From positions 22,215,089 through 22,279,088 of the forward strand of contig OZ020488.1 in the NCBI GenBank assembly GCA_963971405.1: a stretch of 64,000 nt of DNA, read 5' to 3'. This DNA comes from Psococerastis gibbosa. Lineage: Eukaryota; Arthropoda; Insecta; Psocodea; Psocidae. The notes beneath the pieces were generated by a model, which did no database searches, was not told where the DNA came from, and saw only the letters and a program-made list of their open reading frames with translations. This document shows positions 1 to 47,455 of the stretch, one piece after another (the first letter of the stretch is position 1; each line of letters starts with the position of its first letter). The position numbers were made by a program, and so were the translations under genes.

Positions 1-127
1 CCGTATATTATATTATTATTATTATATACATTATATTATGCATATAATGAATAAAACATTGCCTTTATGCAATTAAGTAAGCTCACAGAGCATATAAGTA
101 GAGGATATAGATCAACTGTTTTTGTCG

Positions 128-200
128 GAGCTTGTGGTCCAGCGGTTAAGACGACGCCCCGATTAGGCGTAGATCGTGGGTTCGAATCCCGCCAAGTCCA
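128..200 (+). repeat. tRNA-like element, degenerate copy
   Basis: These 73 nt align base for base with the copy at 22891-22963. Pol III A-box (TGGTCCAGCGG) and B-box-like (GGTTCGAATCC) sequences are present. The anticodon stem ACGCC/GGCGT and the T stem GTGGG/CCCGC are intact, but the acceptor stem has a mismatch. The anticodon loop is CCGATTA, with C instead of the invariant U33. A T-run follows directly. Flanking sequence on the right (to about 275) is also shared with the second copy, so this is a repeat family and not a tRNA gene. Confidence 0.7.
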
Positions 201-751
201 GTTTTTTCTATATCCTCTATTTTCGGTTATAACCTCCATAACCAAAGTTAATTTAATGTCAGTGTTATATATTCCATATATATTACTGCATATATGTATT
301 TTATTTTGTATATTGTATTATTTGTATTAAGGGATAAGGCGCGGAATCCTTGTAGCCAATTGCGATGTTAGGTGGTTAAGTCAATATTAATGTATTAATC
401 AATGTTAAAATAAAACAAGAATGACAAAGCCGCTTCTGAAAATTTTCCAATTACCAATTACCAATTTACCAACGAACTTGGTTACGTAATTAGAACTTGG
501 AAGGAAATTTTATATTAACTTAATTCATGTACTCATATGACTTCTCTGAGATCAATCCAATGGGAGCCATGTTTGAACCAATATTTCATTGAAGGTGATC
601 AACAACAAACATCTTTATGAATGTTAAGAATGTTTATCTAGCAAAAAATTAAATCGTTATAAACAATGGCTTATTGCTGGAGAATGCTTAGTATCGCCCA
701 CCCCAAATCACCATTGATTTTTAGCATACCGCCCATACCGGTACTTACACA

Positions 752-861
752 CTGCCGCTAGATGTCAGTTGATGTCGGTTGGCGATGGTAGCGCCAACTG
801 TCGGTATAAACGAAAATTAAATGTAGCGCAGTCTGCCGCTAGATGTCGGTTGATGTCGGCA
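752..861. repeat. Short direct duplication
   Basis: CTGCCGCTAGATGTC followed by a GTTGATGTCGG block occurs at 752-780 and again at 833-861, a period of 81. No coding or transposon signature is attached. Confidence 0.7.
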
Positions 862-1429
862 GTACCAGCAGCCATGTACACGCACCAATGTAAAATATTC
901 CTAAATCAAATTATAAAAATATTCTCCAGTAGACGAAAGAGTTAATCTAAACCATCCTCGAATCTCCTTGGACACACACAACAATATTCATCATAATCAG
1001 TCCGGTCGTTTGAGAGGAGGCCCGGAACATACATACGGACAGTCGAAATATATACATTAAGATATATTATATTTATGACATTAGTTATGTATTCATAGTA
1101 GAGATTTGTAAATTTTATTAAGGCCTGTCCTAACTCTACAATTTCTTTTACTTTGGACAAAATTGTCGATTACTTGTTGATTACTTGATTGTATAATTTA
1201 ACAGAAATATTTATTTTTTATTTATTTATGATTGAAATATACTGCCGCTCATTAATTACATTACTAATGCTTGTCCTTAATCCTATACAGTCCATATGTT
1301 ATTATATTTTGTCTATAAAATATAGTCAGTACGGTACGACATTTAATACTTATATTGTTGACTCGTAATAGCATTGTGGAACTATAAACTATGATATGTA
1401 AAGCTTATTTGAATTTTTTTTATTTTCAT

Positions 1430-1626
1430 TTAATTTTAATTGCGTACAAACAATTTAATGAATGTATCCGATTAACCTCTTCAATCGCCTCACTAAGTAA
1501 CCTTATAGGTACTTGTTTGATTGATGATGTAATGTTTTTCGGTCTGCCCAGCCCTCTTTGTTCGGTAGTTCTATTACATGTTTTCGTAATAAAATAAACA
1601 GTATATCTTTCCGCCATCCGGCCCAT
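1430..1626 (-). pseudogene. LINE-derived scrap
   Basis: The minus strand reads a short frame with EAIEEVNRIHSLNCL. This matches the sequence just upstream of the LINE fragment at 47.0-47.45 kb, where the DNA around 47404-47455 is nearly the same as around 1443-1492. It is therefore a 5'-truncated scrap of the same or a related retrotransposon. Confidence 0.5.
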
Positions 1627-2283
1627 ATTGATGACTCAGACGCTTTCTATAGTAGTGTGTAATAGCATAGATTAACTTTCACGTTACGTGGGGCTTTTCC
1701 TCTCAAATTAGGAGGTTACCTGAGAAGTGCACGTGCTTGACGCGTGGCATGGCGTGACCTCAGATTGACTTCGGCTGTGGTACAATAAGGATCTGATGCC
1801 GATTGACTTGCAGTTCAACCCGCCCCCGCCCTGTGTTGTGGGGTCAGCTGGCATGTCACAGCCCTTTTGACCGTGAGAAAATAGTTCAACAACATGCGAG
1901 GCCATTTTCAAGTCTGTTCTTCTTGTTTCCCCTAAGCTATTCTACTATTAGTGTTTTGTTTAGTTTTGACTTTTCCCCGTAATTTCACATTTACATTATT
2001 TACCGTGAGCAGGCTGATTAATTATTAATAAGTCGGAATTATAGTTTATATTATTCATGGAAGTATAAGTGACGAAAGCATATTACATTTACATGTATTT
2101 GGAAAGTATTATTTCAATTAAAAGGTAAATTCAAGAGCATTGTGTCATGAGTGTTTGATTGCTAAAAAATTTAAATAAATGAAATAGTAGGGCTACATTT
2201 TCGTTTGTTTGAGCAGTTTATCCCTATCTTCTGTACACATGTTAAGAACCAAAATCTTTAACAAAATGTGATACTATTTGTAA

Positions 2284-2768
2284 GGCGGGTATTCCACATA
2301 CGTACATCGTCAATGAAAATTATAAAATTGAAGGACATTTCAAATTTACTCTATGCCATTGTTAAAATTGATCAATGATCAATTGATCATAGAGTAAAAT
2401 CACAAACAATCTAAAATTAAAAAATGGCGTCATGGGATATGTCAAGTGTGTCAAGTACAATTATTTTAATTGATTTTTTAAAAAAACAGTTTTCATCCAT
2501 TAAACAGATCGGTGTAGGTCGATCTTACTTCGGATCTCCTACTATTATTAGGTTTTATTAAAAATAATAGGTGTACGAAGAAAACAAATACAAACAAAAT
2601 TTCAAAAAACAAATGCAAACAAATTTCAAAAAATTTGGCGCATACGTTTCAATAGTAAATTGTCAATTTTTGAAAAAAACATGTGGAATGGCCGCCATCA
2701 ATGAAAAATTGAAATGTCCTTCAATTTCATAATTTTCATTGACGATGTACGTATGTGGAATACCCGCC
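2284..2768. mobile_element. Harbinger-like MITE, 485 bp
   Basis: Terminal inverted repeats of about 60 nt start GGCGGGTATTCCACATACG and end CGTATGTGGAATACCCGCC. The flanking triplets are TAA on the left and TTA on the right, of the TWA type used by PIF/Harbinger elements. The interior (about 2345-2450) is shared with the elements at 44.6 and 63.3 kb, including GATCAATGATCAATTGATCA and AAAAATGGCGTCATGGGATA. No transposase is present. Confidence 0.75.
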
Positions 2769-4346
2769 TTAGACAAAGTAAATAATGTGACTTTGTTGTT
2801 GCAAATAAAATTACCTTACTTTTCTGCATTCGGTGTTTTTGTGTATCTCATGAAGTGGGCAGGCTACATAATGCCAAATTTCCAATTCTATTTACCGCTG
2901 TATTCAGCAGCTAAAAGTAGCCAAAATTTCATGTAGTTCATAGTCGTCTGCAGCATTCTAAAAGAGCTAAAGCGGGGTCGCTGCTTTTATGAAATCTCCC
3001 TACACCTGATTGGCTAGAGTCGAAAGGGATGTTATATATCACTGTGTTAACGCTGGCGATTGGCGACTTGCGAGGCATCTGAACATAAAAGGAATAACTA
3101 AAAACATTCGAGTAAAATACCACTGATTGGTGGTTAATATGTATTTGACATTGCATTATATTTTAATAAATAATAACATTTATACAATACGTCTTATAGT
3201 CCTAAACGATGATAGCGAAAAGTCTTTCGTCTCATGGGGCCAAAAAATCAACATAATTTGGCCAGAACAAAGTAAAATTTATTAGGCAGACCCAATTATC
3301 GCCTTTCGATTAGGTACACAAAGTGTAGGCTGAGCCAAAATGTCAAAAAACAACCAAACCTTCAGCTACTGTTCACTTCAACTTAGCGACAGCAGTGTAG
3401 ATTACTGTATTATGGTCCATTCTGTTGACAGTTCTAACCCTATTATGTTGAATGCGACTACCATGAATAAAATTTAGGGAAAACAAGACATAACCAGCAA
3501 AGTGTATCAGTTCAAAAATGGACGATAATTATGCAAACACCAATCAAGCCACAAACATTTATTTTCGAGAAAGGAACGAGCCACAAAAATTTATTTTTGA
3601 GATAGGAACGTCCTAACGTAAAATTATCGTGTACCCTGCTCCGAAGAAAAAAAAATGGTATAGGCCTACTGAGATTTATTGAAATCAATCAAAATCGAAG
3701 TCGGTCCTATTTGAAGTATTTGATTGTAGGTTAGAAGTCAAAATCGTGCGAACGACAGAGATTGGGTTATGTCTTATGTATGAAAATTGACACCCTGAAG
3801 GTGGTACTAACAAGGTAGATAAAGCAGAAGGAAATTCTCTTTGGTGGGTTGGGTGGATTATACATAACTACATCCAAATAAGAGTGGAACATTAATTACA
3901 GTCTACAAGCCCTGACTTAATGGACTAGAGTTATTTCATTTTTACAACATGAGTATTTCTTAAGGACTGGTAATCTACATATACATTTTTCTGTACAACT
4001 GTTTTCCACTATTATCTTTTTATTTTTAAATTATCGGTCACTCATTCCATTATACGCTCTGAATGAAAAGACTGGACCAGTGGCTTATTAATTCTCAACT
4101 TTTCATACTTGTTTAGAGCCCAGTCGTCGTTCCTCTTCCCAATATTTAAATATCAAGAATTACTATTCATGAACTAAACAGTGGGCCATTACGATAAAAT
4201 AGAAAGATTGCCTACTTTGTAGTAGCCTACCTTTACCTACATATCGTATATGGACAATATCTTCACTAGCATCTCCGCCCGTTTGTAGGTATTTTTCAAA
4301 CTCAACTTTTGTTGAAATATGCTTTCTAATTTTTATATTGTTAAGA

Positions 4347-4692
4347 GGAAATTGGCAGCCCGAAATTTAATACTTTTTATTTTTTATTTCATTAACTTAG
4401 CATGTTATTAAAGATTTGGCTCATCAAAGTTGTAGAAGAATACTTCATGCATCATATTATAAGATATTTTTAATTTTCGAAATTGTAGTTTTTTCAGAAA
4501 CATGCAAATATTTTATAAACAATCACTTTTCACGATTTTATAACAAAACTACAATTTCGAAAACTAAAAATACCTTATTATATGATGCATGAAGTAGGTA
4601 GTCTTCTACAACTTTGATGAGCCAAATCTTTAATAGCATGCTCAGTTAGGTAATAAAATAAAAAGTATTACATTTCGGGCTGCCACTTTCCT
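4347..4692. mobile_element. Fold-back element with arms of about 150 nt
   Basis: The left arm (4347-4495) and right arm (4543-4692) are reverse complements with few mismatches. Examples are GGAAATTGGCAGCCCG against CGGGCTGCCACTTTCC, and AAAGATTTGGCTCATCAAAG against CTTTGATGAGCCAAATCTTT. The loop is under 50 nt. No ORF is present and the target duplication is unclear. Confidence 0.75.
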
Positions 4693-5337
4693 ACGGGCTG
4701 TACACTCTTAAATAAAGAAGAAATTTTTTCGGAGATCGACATTCTTGTTTATGGAATATTTTACTACAAATTCTGTAGGCCTGTATCTGCTATGGACATT
4801 GCAGGATTACTACAGATGTCTGATTTTCAGCAGATATGGCGTTTTTTTAATTATTTTCTTTAATAGTCCAGTTTTTCAATGGTTTCTACTATTGACGACC
4901 CGAGCATTGCGATACATTGTCATTGCATTGCCCGATTCGTCGAGAAATTGTGTGGTTTCTCGTAACAATGAAATTGAGATTTAAATTTATATAAAAAGAG
5001 GCATTTTTCATTATTTTAGAATCTTTCAAATTAACCCGTTTAAAATAATACAATAATCAATTAATGGTAAATAAGATGATAATTAATATATTATCATTTT
5101 TGCGAGTATGTGACATCGAGTGGGATTTGTTAGTTAAATCTAAAATACGGCCTATACAATAAGAAAATAATAATACGCTAATAAATAAATAAATAAATAA
5201 AAATAAATAAATTTAACAAAACCGTGGGTTAGGCTATGTATGCTTCATGTTTCCTAACTTTTGGGAAGAGGCAAAAGCTCAAAACGTCTCCCATATATTA
5301 TATATGTATATTATAGGGATGCGTGAAACCTTAAGAG

Positions 5338-5710
5338 ACAGATTTCCAAATATTTTGCTGACAGGTAATGTATTGTTTTCAAAATTAATTAACTTCTCGT
5401 TTCCCAGCCGCAAAGATTAGAAAGGGGTCAGATGAAAAAAAATCAAGTTTCCTCAAAAAACAGTCTATTTCCCCGACTGATTTACTAAGTTACTATTCTA
5501 CAAAATCAATTGAATGCAAATTATCTGTGTTTTCAGAAGTAATAATAATTTTTCATATGATAAAATGTAAATTTCCTTCGAAAGCTTCCGTTTTTAATGA
5601 ATATTTCATCTGACCACTTTCATAAATTTGCGGCTGTGGAACGAAAGTTAATTAGTTTCGCCAAAACTTCACGGCTATTCATTGTCAACAAAATATTTTG
5701 AAATCTCCCT
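5338..5710. mobile_element. Fold-back element with degenerate arms
   Basis: The left part (5338-5440, with AAATATTTTGCTGACA, CAGCCGCAAA and GGGGTCAGATGAA) pairs imperfectly with the right part (5605-5710, with TTCATCTGACC, TTTGCGGCTG and TGTCAACAAAATATTTTG). The order and spacing of blocks are conserved. Confidence 0.6.
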
Positions 5711-6488
5711 GAATTCATTCATATACAATATTCATCCACATCAATACACAACAGCTGAAAAACCGATAGGTACCGTTCTTTTTAGTTAAAATTTACAGAT
5801 TGATCTAAAAATATCAGTATTTTTTACAATCGGCTAATGAAAACATTTACAATATTTACATAATAACATAATAGAGAATAATTTATTATATCAGTCCGAA
5901 ATAGGAGATGAGACTTCTGAGTCGGAATAATACGTTTTTACATCACGCCCCTATACCTATATAAAAGATAGTCTATCAGACTATATCCCGTTTCCTTTAA
6001 AATCCGAATTTGTATTGCCATTTTATCTGCTTTTAATAAAAATAATAATATGGGCAGGTGAAGACAATGAAGTTGAAGCGGCAGGATGAATGCACCTAGC
6101 CTATAGCGTATTTATTCACGGTTACTGTAAAATCTGATAGGCTATTGCTGCTTACTATAGCACTGAGATTGAATCCAGAAACAAACCACAGTGATTTGTC
6201 TGTGGTGCTAACGCAGCCTTGGCATTACGGTAGGTACCTTTAAATATTTTCAGTTTTCATTCTGCCAGAAGTGAACCATGTCGAATTTATGTTGAAGATT
6301 AGTTTTTCTCAGGAGTAGTGCAATAAGAATCAACCCTCCTAAATAGGTGGACTGGGCATTCGAATAAATTCCCTTAAACCTTCCAAGTTAACTTGCGCAG
6401 GTTCTGAGTTGCAATACCATTGAGTGTCACTAACTCAGAATCAGCTAGTCTAAATAAAGGACGCTCATTTTTGAGCTTATCCTGAGCG

Positions 6489-6600
6489 TCCCCACCACTC
6501 TTAGAAATGACTCGGTAAGGAACACTGGACGACACCGTTATGCATTGGATCATGGCGGTGCCATCCAGTATTCCTTATTATCATTAAGGGTGGTGGGCAC
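6489..6600. repeat. Hairpin repeat, copy 1
   Basis: An inner stem pairs TAAGGAACACTGGACGACAC with GTGCCATCCAGTATTCCTTA (a few mismatches), and an outer pair is CCCACCACTCTTA with TAAGGGTGGTGGG. The same two-stem design recurs at 22214-22337 and partly at 40850-40935. It lies about 170 nt downstream of the ETS stop codon, so it may be in or near the 3' UTR. Confidence 0.6.
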
Positions 6601-6634
6601 GGCCCTTAGTCTGAACTATAAATAAGCACACCAT

Positions 6635-6640
6635 TTTATT
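6635..6640 (-). terminator. Possible poly(A) signal (AATAAA) for the ETS gene
   Basis: AATAAA is present on the minus strand about 135 nt after the stop codon. It is the first canonical hexamer downstream, but in AT-rich DNA the motif is common by chance, and no downstream GU-rich element was established. Confidence 0.3.
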
Positions 6641-6773
6641 TTAGCAGATACTTGTCAATGACATCTTCGGTGTACCGGACATTCAAATAATTTTTTTGGT
6701 AGTCTTTATCAGTGTCGGCGAGTTCCAGGGGGCGCCGGTAGGGGTCTCTGGCGCCCCACGCGGTCGGACTGGG

Positions 6774-42154
<35,381 letters not shown>

Positions 42155-42520
42155 GTCAGCGAAAGTCAGCAGTCCACCGCGTCATCACAGCACAAACCTT
42201 CAATCACTGTCCCCGGCATCGGAAAAATCATGACACAGGGGATATGCCCTTGTTGCGCAACCAACCACAATTTTCCCGGTCCCCTGCCACATCGGGAAAT
42301 GCTTTGTTCCTCTAGAAAATGCAAATTTCGGGCTCGGCATCTTAGAGTTCGGGATGAAAAATTGGAAAAAATGATGTGGAGGGGGTAAGAGATAGGGGTG
42401 GCTGTAAGGAGGCGGGGCCAGGAAGCATGCAGCCAATGGGGAGGCGGTTGGGGACGGATCTTTTGGATTATCCTCGGGGTTTCCAGTTCCGCATTTTCAG
42501 GAAAACGGCTCCTCATTTTG
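42155..42520 (-). promoter_or_regulatory. GC-rich putative internal promoter of the ETS gene
   Basis: Read on the minus strand, the 365 nt before the candidate ATG contain CCCCATTGGCTG (inverted CCAAT box, plus-strand CCAAT at 42433-42437), GGCCCCGCCTCC (GC box, 42408-42419) and an ETS-like CTTCCTGG (around 42417-42426). The region is clearly richer in GC and CpG than its surroundings and is free of the MITEs that litter adjacent DNA. No TATA box is evident. These are hallmarks of a TATA-less promoter and 5' UTR. The ETS-like site would allow autoregulation, but that is conjecture. Confidence 0.45.
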
Positions 42521-43086
42521 TCGGCTTCTGATTTTCAAGAGGGGAAACGTTTTTAGCTGAGACCACCGATTACCCCATTCTGTCATGGCCTTCTTTTATC
42601 TGTTGTCTGTTGACTGCACGAAATTCAACCGTTTTCTAGCTAAGACGTTTTATAAGCCTGTCTGTCAGTCTGTCCCTGACTTAATGTTCAGTTAATATGG
42701 TCTTTTGCCATCTAGCAATAAAAGGATGATTTTATTTGTAGTAAAGTATTATATAAAATAGTATATGGTATATCGACTATATCGTATTCCTTGCCTTTAC
42801 TTCAGAGCTCAGAGAATTAATCAATGCAACTTTACAAAATACCTACCTTTACTTTATACTATAATGACAGCCAAACTGCTCGGTTGTCGTATATAAAGTA
42901 CACGTATATATAGTACTATTTTTAAGAGACAACAGTATAGGAGGATAAACCATACAGTAAAGTATAAAATTGAATTTTACATGAAGTATTGATCGTAGAG
43001 CAATAAAAAATATAACATCCTTTTTAGAGAAAGTGCTTCTTTAAATTTGATGTATGATTTGTGCCCATCTCTATAACACCGATTTG

Positions 43087-43218
43087 CAGTGGCACAACTA
43101 CCTACAGACGACTAAACGAGCCTGTAAGGTGCAGGCACCTGAGGATCCCCAAACCAGTGTTAATCTGCCCAATTTCAAACCCTCCCCAGGTACCCCTAAA
43201 TTGATAGTTTCGCCACTG
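43087..43218. mobile_element. Possible hAT-type MITE, 132 bp
   Basis: The ends CAGTGGCACAACTA and TAGTTTCGCCACTG are inverted repeats of a common hAT type. No target duplication is preserved. Confidence 0.5.
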
Positions 43219-43271
43219 CCACAGGATGGGATTCTGGATGAATGAGTTCAAAGACTGTGGCCGATCGGATG

Positions 43272-43398
43272 CAGGGGCGGAAGGGGGGGGGGGTAGCTAT
43301 TGTAAATTAATTTATTACGCTCTGATTTAATCAATCCTACATATGTTTTTCCTATTCCTATTCCTGACCCACAACTACCCCCCCCCCCCCCGTCTACG
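43272..43398. mobile_element. hAT-type MITE, degenerate copy
   Basis: Same family as 8615-8785 but inverted, with GTAGCTATTGTAAATTAATT, TTTATTACGCTCTGATTTAA and GACCCACAACTA. The left end CAGGGGCGGA is clear, the right end CGTCTACG is decayed, and no target duplication is seen. Confidence 0.6.
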
Positions 43399-44380
43399 AT
43401 CTATATTCTTGATCTGTACCTGTACAGATACTATGCGGCATGGCGTCAAATGGCTTACTAGCCAAGGCCGGGCGTTGGCTGAAGAAGAAGAAATTCATAT
43501 TGTTGCTCTCAGCTATCTTATTATATGTTTAAATTATCCGCAAGTTAGCCGTAGTTAGGCCCATTGGCTTAAAAAAAATAAAAGCCAGCGAAAGAAGGGT
43601 GAATACTGAAGAATTGCCACTTGAATAGAAAGTTCCCTCAGTGATTCCTATCTCTTTGGAACAGTCTAATTTTGAGAAGCAGCATTTTCGTCACTTCCAA
43701 AGAAAACCAACTCTGAGGTAGAGGGGAGGAGGAAAAGGCACTTAATGTCTCCCAAATAAAATAAAGAGCCGTTCTAAAAGAAACCTCTATAAGCCCGGTC
43801 TTCTTACAAGAAGCTTTCCACTAGTAATTTGCTTCCACTTTCCGTTATTTTTTCCATTCCGTGAATTAACTTTCCATCACTTTTCTTTGTTTTCGGAGCT
43901 GAAATTTTATTTTTTCTTCCTTGCCTCGCCTCTCCCTACTCCCTATTGTACTTGACTTAATTACTCAATTTTCATATTCCTTCCCCTTCTTCATGCCGTG
44001 GTCTGTCAAGACAAGAAACCCGATTTTCGTTTTGGAGATTCCGTATTTTTTTTCGTTGTACATGTATTACTTTATATTCCTAAGTTTGTCAGCTGAGCCT
44101 ACTTCTCGTTTTCTAAATATGCACTACTATCTATTTACCTAGGCTGTTCAATTCATTATAATACGGAAGTGTATTACATATTTGCATTGTATTGCATATA
44201 CAGTATATACTAGTATATTACTTTCCAATATATTTGCTCTCCTAATTGACTATTAGAAGTTAAAACAAAGAAAGTTGAAATTGTTGATTTCATGACTTCA
44301 AGGGAAGACACACAGGCAGCGACCTCCCCCCCTGTATCAGTCCATGTTGCCATGCCTACAGATATTATATATTTACTTAT

Positions 44381-44547
44381 CTGCAGGCTGATCATGGCGG
44401 GGTTTAAATAATCCCGGGTATTAAAAATGTAAACAAGATAATTTTATAATGCCGGAAAGTGTTACTAAAAATTTGTTTGGTAACATTTTTAATATACCAG
44501 GGTATTATTTTAACCCCGGTATTATAATCGCCATGATCAGCCTGCAG
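44381..44547. mobile_element. Fold-back MITE with CTGCAGGCTGATCATGGCG termini
   Basis: The left end CTGCAGGCTGATCATGGCG and right end CGCCATGATCAGCCTGCAG are perfect inverted repeats. Subterminal CCCGGGTATTA and TATTTTAACCCCGG continue the symmetry. It abuts the Harbinger-like element beginning at 44552. The superfamily is not determined. Confidence 0.8.
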
Positions 44548-44551
44548 CTAA

Positions 44552-44949
44552 GGCGCGGTTTCCACCGACCAGCTGCTAGTGCTAAATACAAATATAGTGA
44601 CGTGATAACAGACATTCCAGACTTAGGCGGGGTTTCCACCAACCTCGCATTGCAGAATGCAACTGACATTGACGGAAATTTGAATTTTTCTTTTTATAGA
44701 AATCTATTAAAATGTTTGTACTTAACATATCCCATGAAGCCATTTTATAATTTTAATTTGTTTGTTTGTGATTCTACTCTATGATCATTGATCAATTTTA
44801 ACTATGGCATAGAGTAAAACAAACATTTCGGTCAATGTCATTTGCATTCTGCAATGCGAAGTCTGTGGAAACCCCGCCTAAGTCTTGAATGTCTGTTACC
44901 ACGTCACCGTATTCGTATTTAGCACTAGCAGGTCGGTGGAAACCGCGCC
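44552..44949. mobile_element. Harbinger-like composite MITE, 398 bp
   Basis: The outer inverted repeats GGCGCGGTTTCCACCGACC...GGTCGGTGGAAACCGCGCC are flanked by TAA on both sides (44549-44551, 44950-44952). Inside, a second pair of termini, GGCGGGGTTTCCACC (44626) and CTGTGGAAACCCCGCC (to 44878), encloses the interior shared with 2284-2768. The outer arms continue symmetrically right up to the inner element. Confidence 0.8.
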
Positions 44950-45253
44950 TAAGGTAATTCCAGTCAGTCGCCCGAATGTAGGACGCATTCAATTTAATTT
45001 GGAACATTGCCAGTGACAATATGAAGAAGCAATGGCAATAAACGGACACATAGGGAACAGTGAGAGCAAACAGTCGGGACTCGGGAGGTGACGCAACCAA
45101 CAACATCATAGCAGAGTGGCTGAGATTGCACCCCCGGGCACTGTTGTTTGCTTACCACCCCACCCAATATCACCTAGCTACTGTCGCAACATTACAGTAT
45201 ATTCACTGACTCCTTCAAATCTGAAATATTGTTCCGTGCAATGCACCACCCAT

Positions 45254-45417
45254 CATGGGCCGTGCCCAGGGGGGTGGTCCATGGGGTCCCCCCCCCCCGT
45301 TATAAATAATTTTTGTATGTAAACCTGTATGGTTTGAAGAATTTATCCATTAATAAATTAAGTTTAAAAAAAATTTTGACCCCCCCCCCCCGAAATCAAA
45401 ACCTGGGAACAGCCTTG
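45254..45417. mobile_element. hAT-type MITE (CAAGGCCGTGCCCAG family), 164 bp
   Basis: The left CATGGGCCGTGCCCAGG and right CCTGGGAACAGCCTTG ends are inverted repeats, with subterminal runs and the interior AATTTATCCATTAATAAATT. The flanks CCACCCAT and TCAGCCAT agree at 6 of 8. Confidence 0.7.
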
Positions 45418-45820
45418 TCAGCCATCTCCTGAGTTCGTCATGTCACTCATGGGTCACACTCAGCAGATCCGAAAAATGCAGAGTTTGTAAAAATTATGTT
45501 TAAAAAACTGCTTTATTATCACCATTTTGTTAGCCTACCCATCGCAAATAGATTAAATGGAGTAATTAGGTTTTATATACTGTATTAGCAGGACAGTAGC
45601 CGTAAAAGAATAACTTAGTCTAGTCATGGTTAACTGTAAGTAAAAGTAAATAAACCACAATGAATTTAAATTATGTAACCGTATTATAAGCGAGTAGGTT
45701 AAAAATACATTTGTAACTGGACCGATACGGCGATACACAAATGTCGAAATTAATGATTCAGTATTGTAAATGAATTAATCATGATGGCGATGGTTCTCTA
45801 CCTACTGTATGTTACCACAA

Positions 45821-45932
45821 ATTCCTCCGAAGACCCTATGCACTACAATAGTCGTCGTAATTTCCTAGTAATAGTAGTAAGTTTCCTCCAAAGACCCTAT
45901 GCCCTACAATAGTCATCGTCGTAATTTCCTAG
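45821..45932. repeat. Two-copy tandem duplication, period about 61
   Basis: TTCCTCCGAAGACCCTATGC with ACTACAATAGTCGTCGTAAT (from 45822) is repeated as TTCCTCCAAAGACCCTATGC with CCTACAATAGTCATCGTCGT (from 45883). Both end in TTTCCTAG. Confidence 0.75.
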
Positions 45933-47041
45933 GGTTTCCGTGTGAATTCAGCTCCCACTCTCACACTAGCACGTCTGTACTGACCCTGATTACACACTCG
46001 AATATTTATTCAAATGAAGAAATATTTGGAATGTAAAAATAAATGTACGATTTGAATCTGAATTTCGGTATTACACTTTCGAATTTTCTTAGGACCCATG
46101 TTTATTGGAACAATATTCGAGTCTGTAATAACATAACATGTATATATATATATATAGTGCAACAACAAATCATGCAATAAATGATTAATGAATATAGTTA
46201 CGCATTTCAAAAAACTATACGACTTTACAAAATAAGGGAGGAAGGGCGTTTCCCGGATAAAACCCTTCCCATCTTTTGTGAAAGAAAATTAGTTTTAAGG
46301 TGGCTTCCGTGAAAAGAACACTTAGCCAAGTGATATAATATTTTAATGAAAGACGCGGTTAATGCAAGGAGGGTGGATTGTGGGGTTTGCGTTAATCGCT
46401 AAGTCCAACACCAGGGGGTGAGATCAAAGTTCCAAGTTAAAGCGAAGTTAATACAACATTTTCTCCCACCAGCGGGTCGTCCCGCGTGCGTGCTGCAGAC
46501 GGGAGTTAGCGTTTTTGCAACTGTCTACAGTTACAAAAGCCATTGGATCGGTGACTTTTTGAAGAATAAGGTTTAATACAGTATCATCTCATATACAGTA
46601 TACCATCACTCAAACAAGTACAGTAAGTGTGACATACACGCATATCTTGTTAATAGGCATATATAAAACTAAAGAACTAGACAAGCCACTTGTAACGCGC
46701 TACCCATTTTACGTTTACTTAATTATGAATGATGTATTTCCCCCACTATTGTGTCATGGGGGCTAAATGATACTAATTTGTATAGAGTTATATTATATAC
46801 CTCTGCTGATTGTGTTATTGTGAATAAATTTACTTTCCATATCTACAAGAAAGTGTTTTTTTTTTTTTTTTTTTTTTAATGATACTAATGATAACAGTTC
46901 ATCGCACTACGCACTCATATACATGTACAGTATATGGGATGTACAGAACAAGTAAATTCATAGATTTTTTCAGAATAACGCAAAAGTACCTATTTTTTTT
47001 TTTTTTTTAAGATAAATCTCTTCTTCTTCTGTAGTTGCAAT

Positions 47042-47455
47042 CTAGCGATTGGTTTGCACCAAATCTTTCCACCTCCTTCTCCACTCCTCCCTGTCTTGGG
47101 CCGTTCTCTTGAGTTCCAAGTAGGTTCCGCATCTCATGTCTTTCTGGAGGTCTTCTGCGTACGTCTTCCTTGGTCGCCCTCTTGCATTGGTGCCTTCGAT
47201 TGTGCCTTCTATTATGGTGCTTAAGAGTCCTTCCTGTCTGATCAGGTGACCCATCCATTTTGCTCTTCTCACCGAAATGGAGGTAATTAGGGATCTTTTA
47301 TCATTTATCCTTTGAAGTACCTCTTCATTCGTCATGTGGTCTCTCCAAGATATTTTCAACATTCTCCTATAGCACCACATGTCGAAAGCCTCCAGATAAA
47401 TCGCATGCAAACAATTTAATGAATGTATCCGATTGACCTTTTCAGTCGCCTCTGT
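47042..47455 (-). pseudogene. 3' end of a LINE reverse transcriptase ORF
   Basis: The minus strand encodes 122 codons including LEAFDMWCYRRMLKISWRDH, TNEEVLQRI, RRAKWMGHLIRQ, GRPRKTYAEDLQKDM and an Arg/Trp-rich end. This is the typical region after the reverse transcriptase domain in many animal non-LTR retrotransposons. Everything upstream of about 47455 is missing, so it is a 5'-truncated dead copy, as target-primed reverse transcription often leaves. Confidence 0.75.

Larger units (their letters stand above)
201..6634. other. Sequence downstream of the ETS gene
   Basis: No gene is visible here. Recognisable elements are a short tandem duplication (752-861), a LINE scrap (1430-1626), a Harbinger-like MITE (2284-2768), two fold-back elements (4347-4692, 5338-5710) and a hairpin repeat (6489-6600). 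The intervals 870-1430, 1630-2280, 2770-4340, 4700-5330 and 5720-6480 are AT-rich and show nothing I can support. Confidence 0.5.

Noticed and set aside
42166..42516. A 116-codon minus-strand ORF upstream of the ETS start
   Set aside because: It ends in stop codons just before the ATG exon, is out of phase with any splice site I could find, and lies over CCAAT and GC boxes. It looks like an open frame caused by GC-rich promoter DNA.
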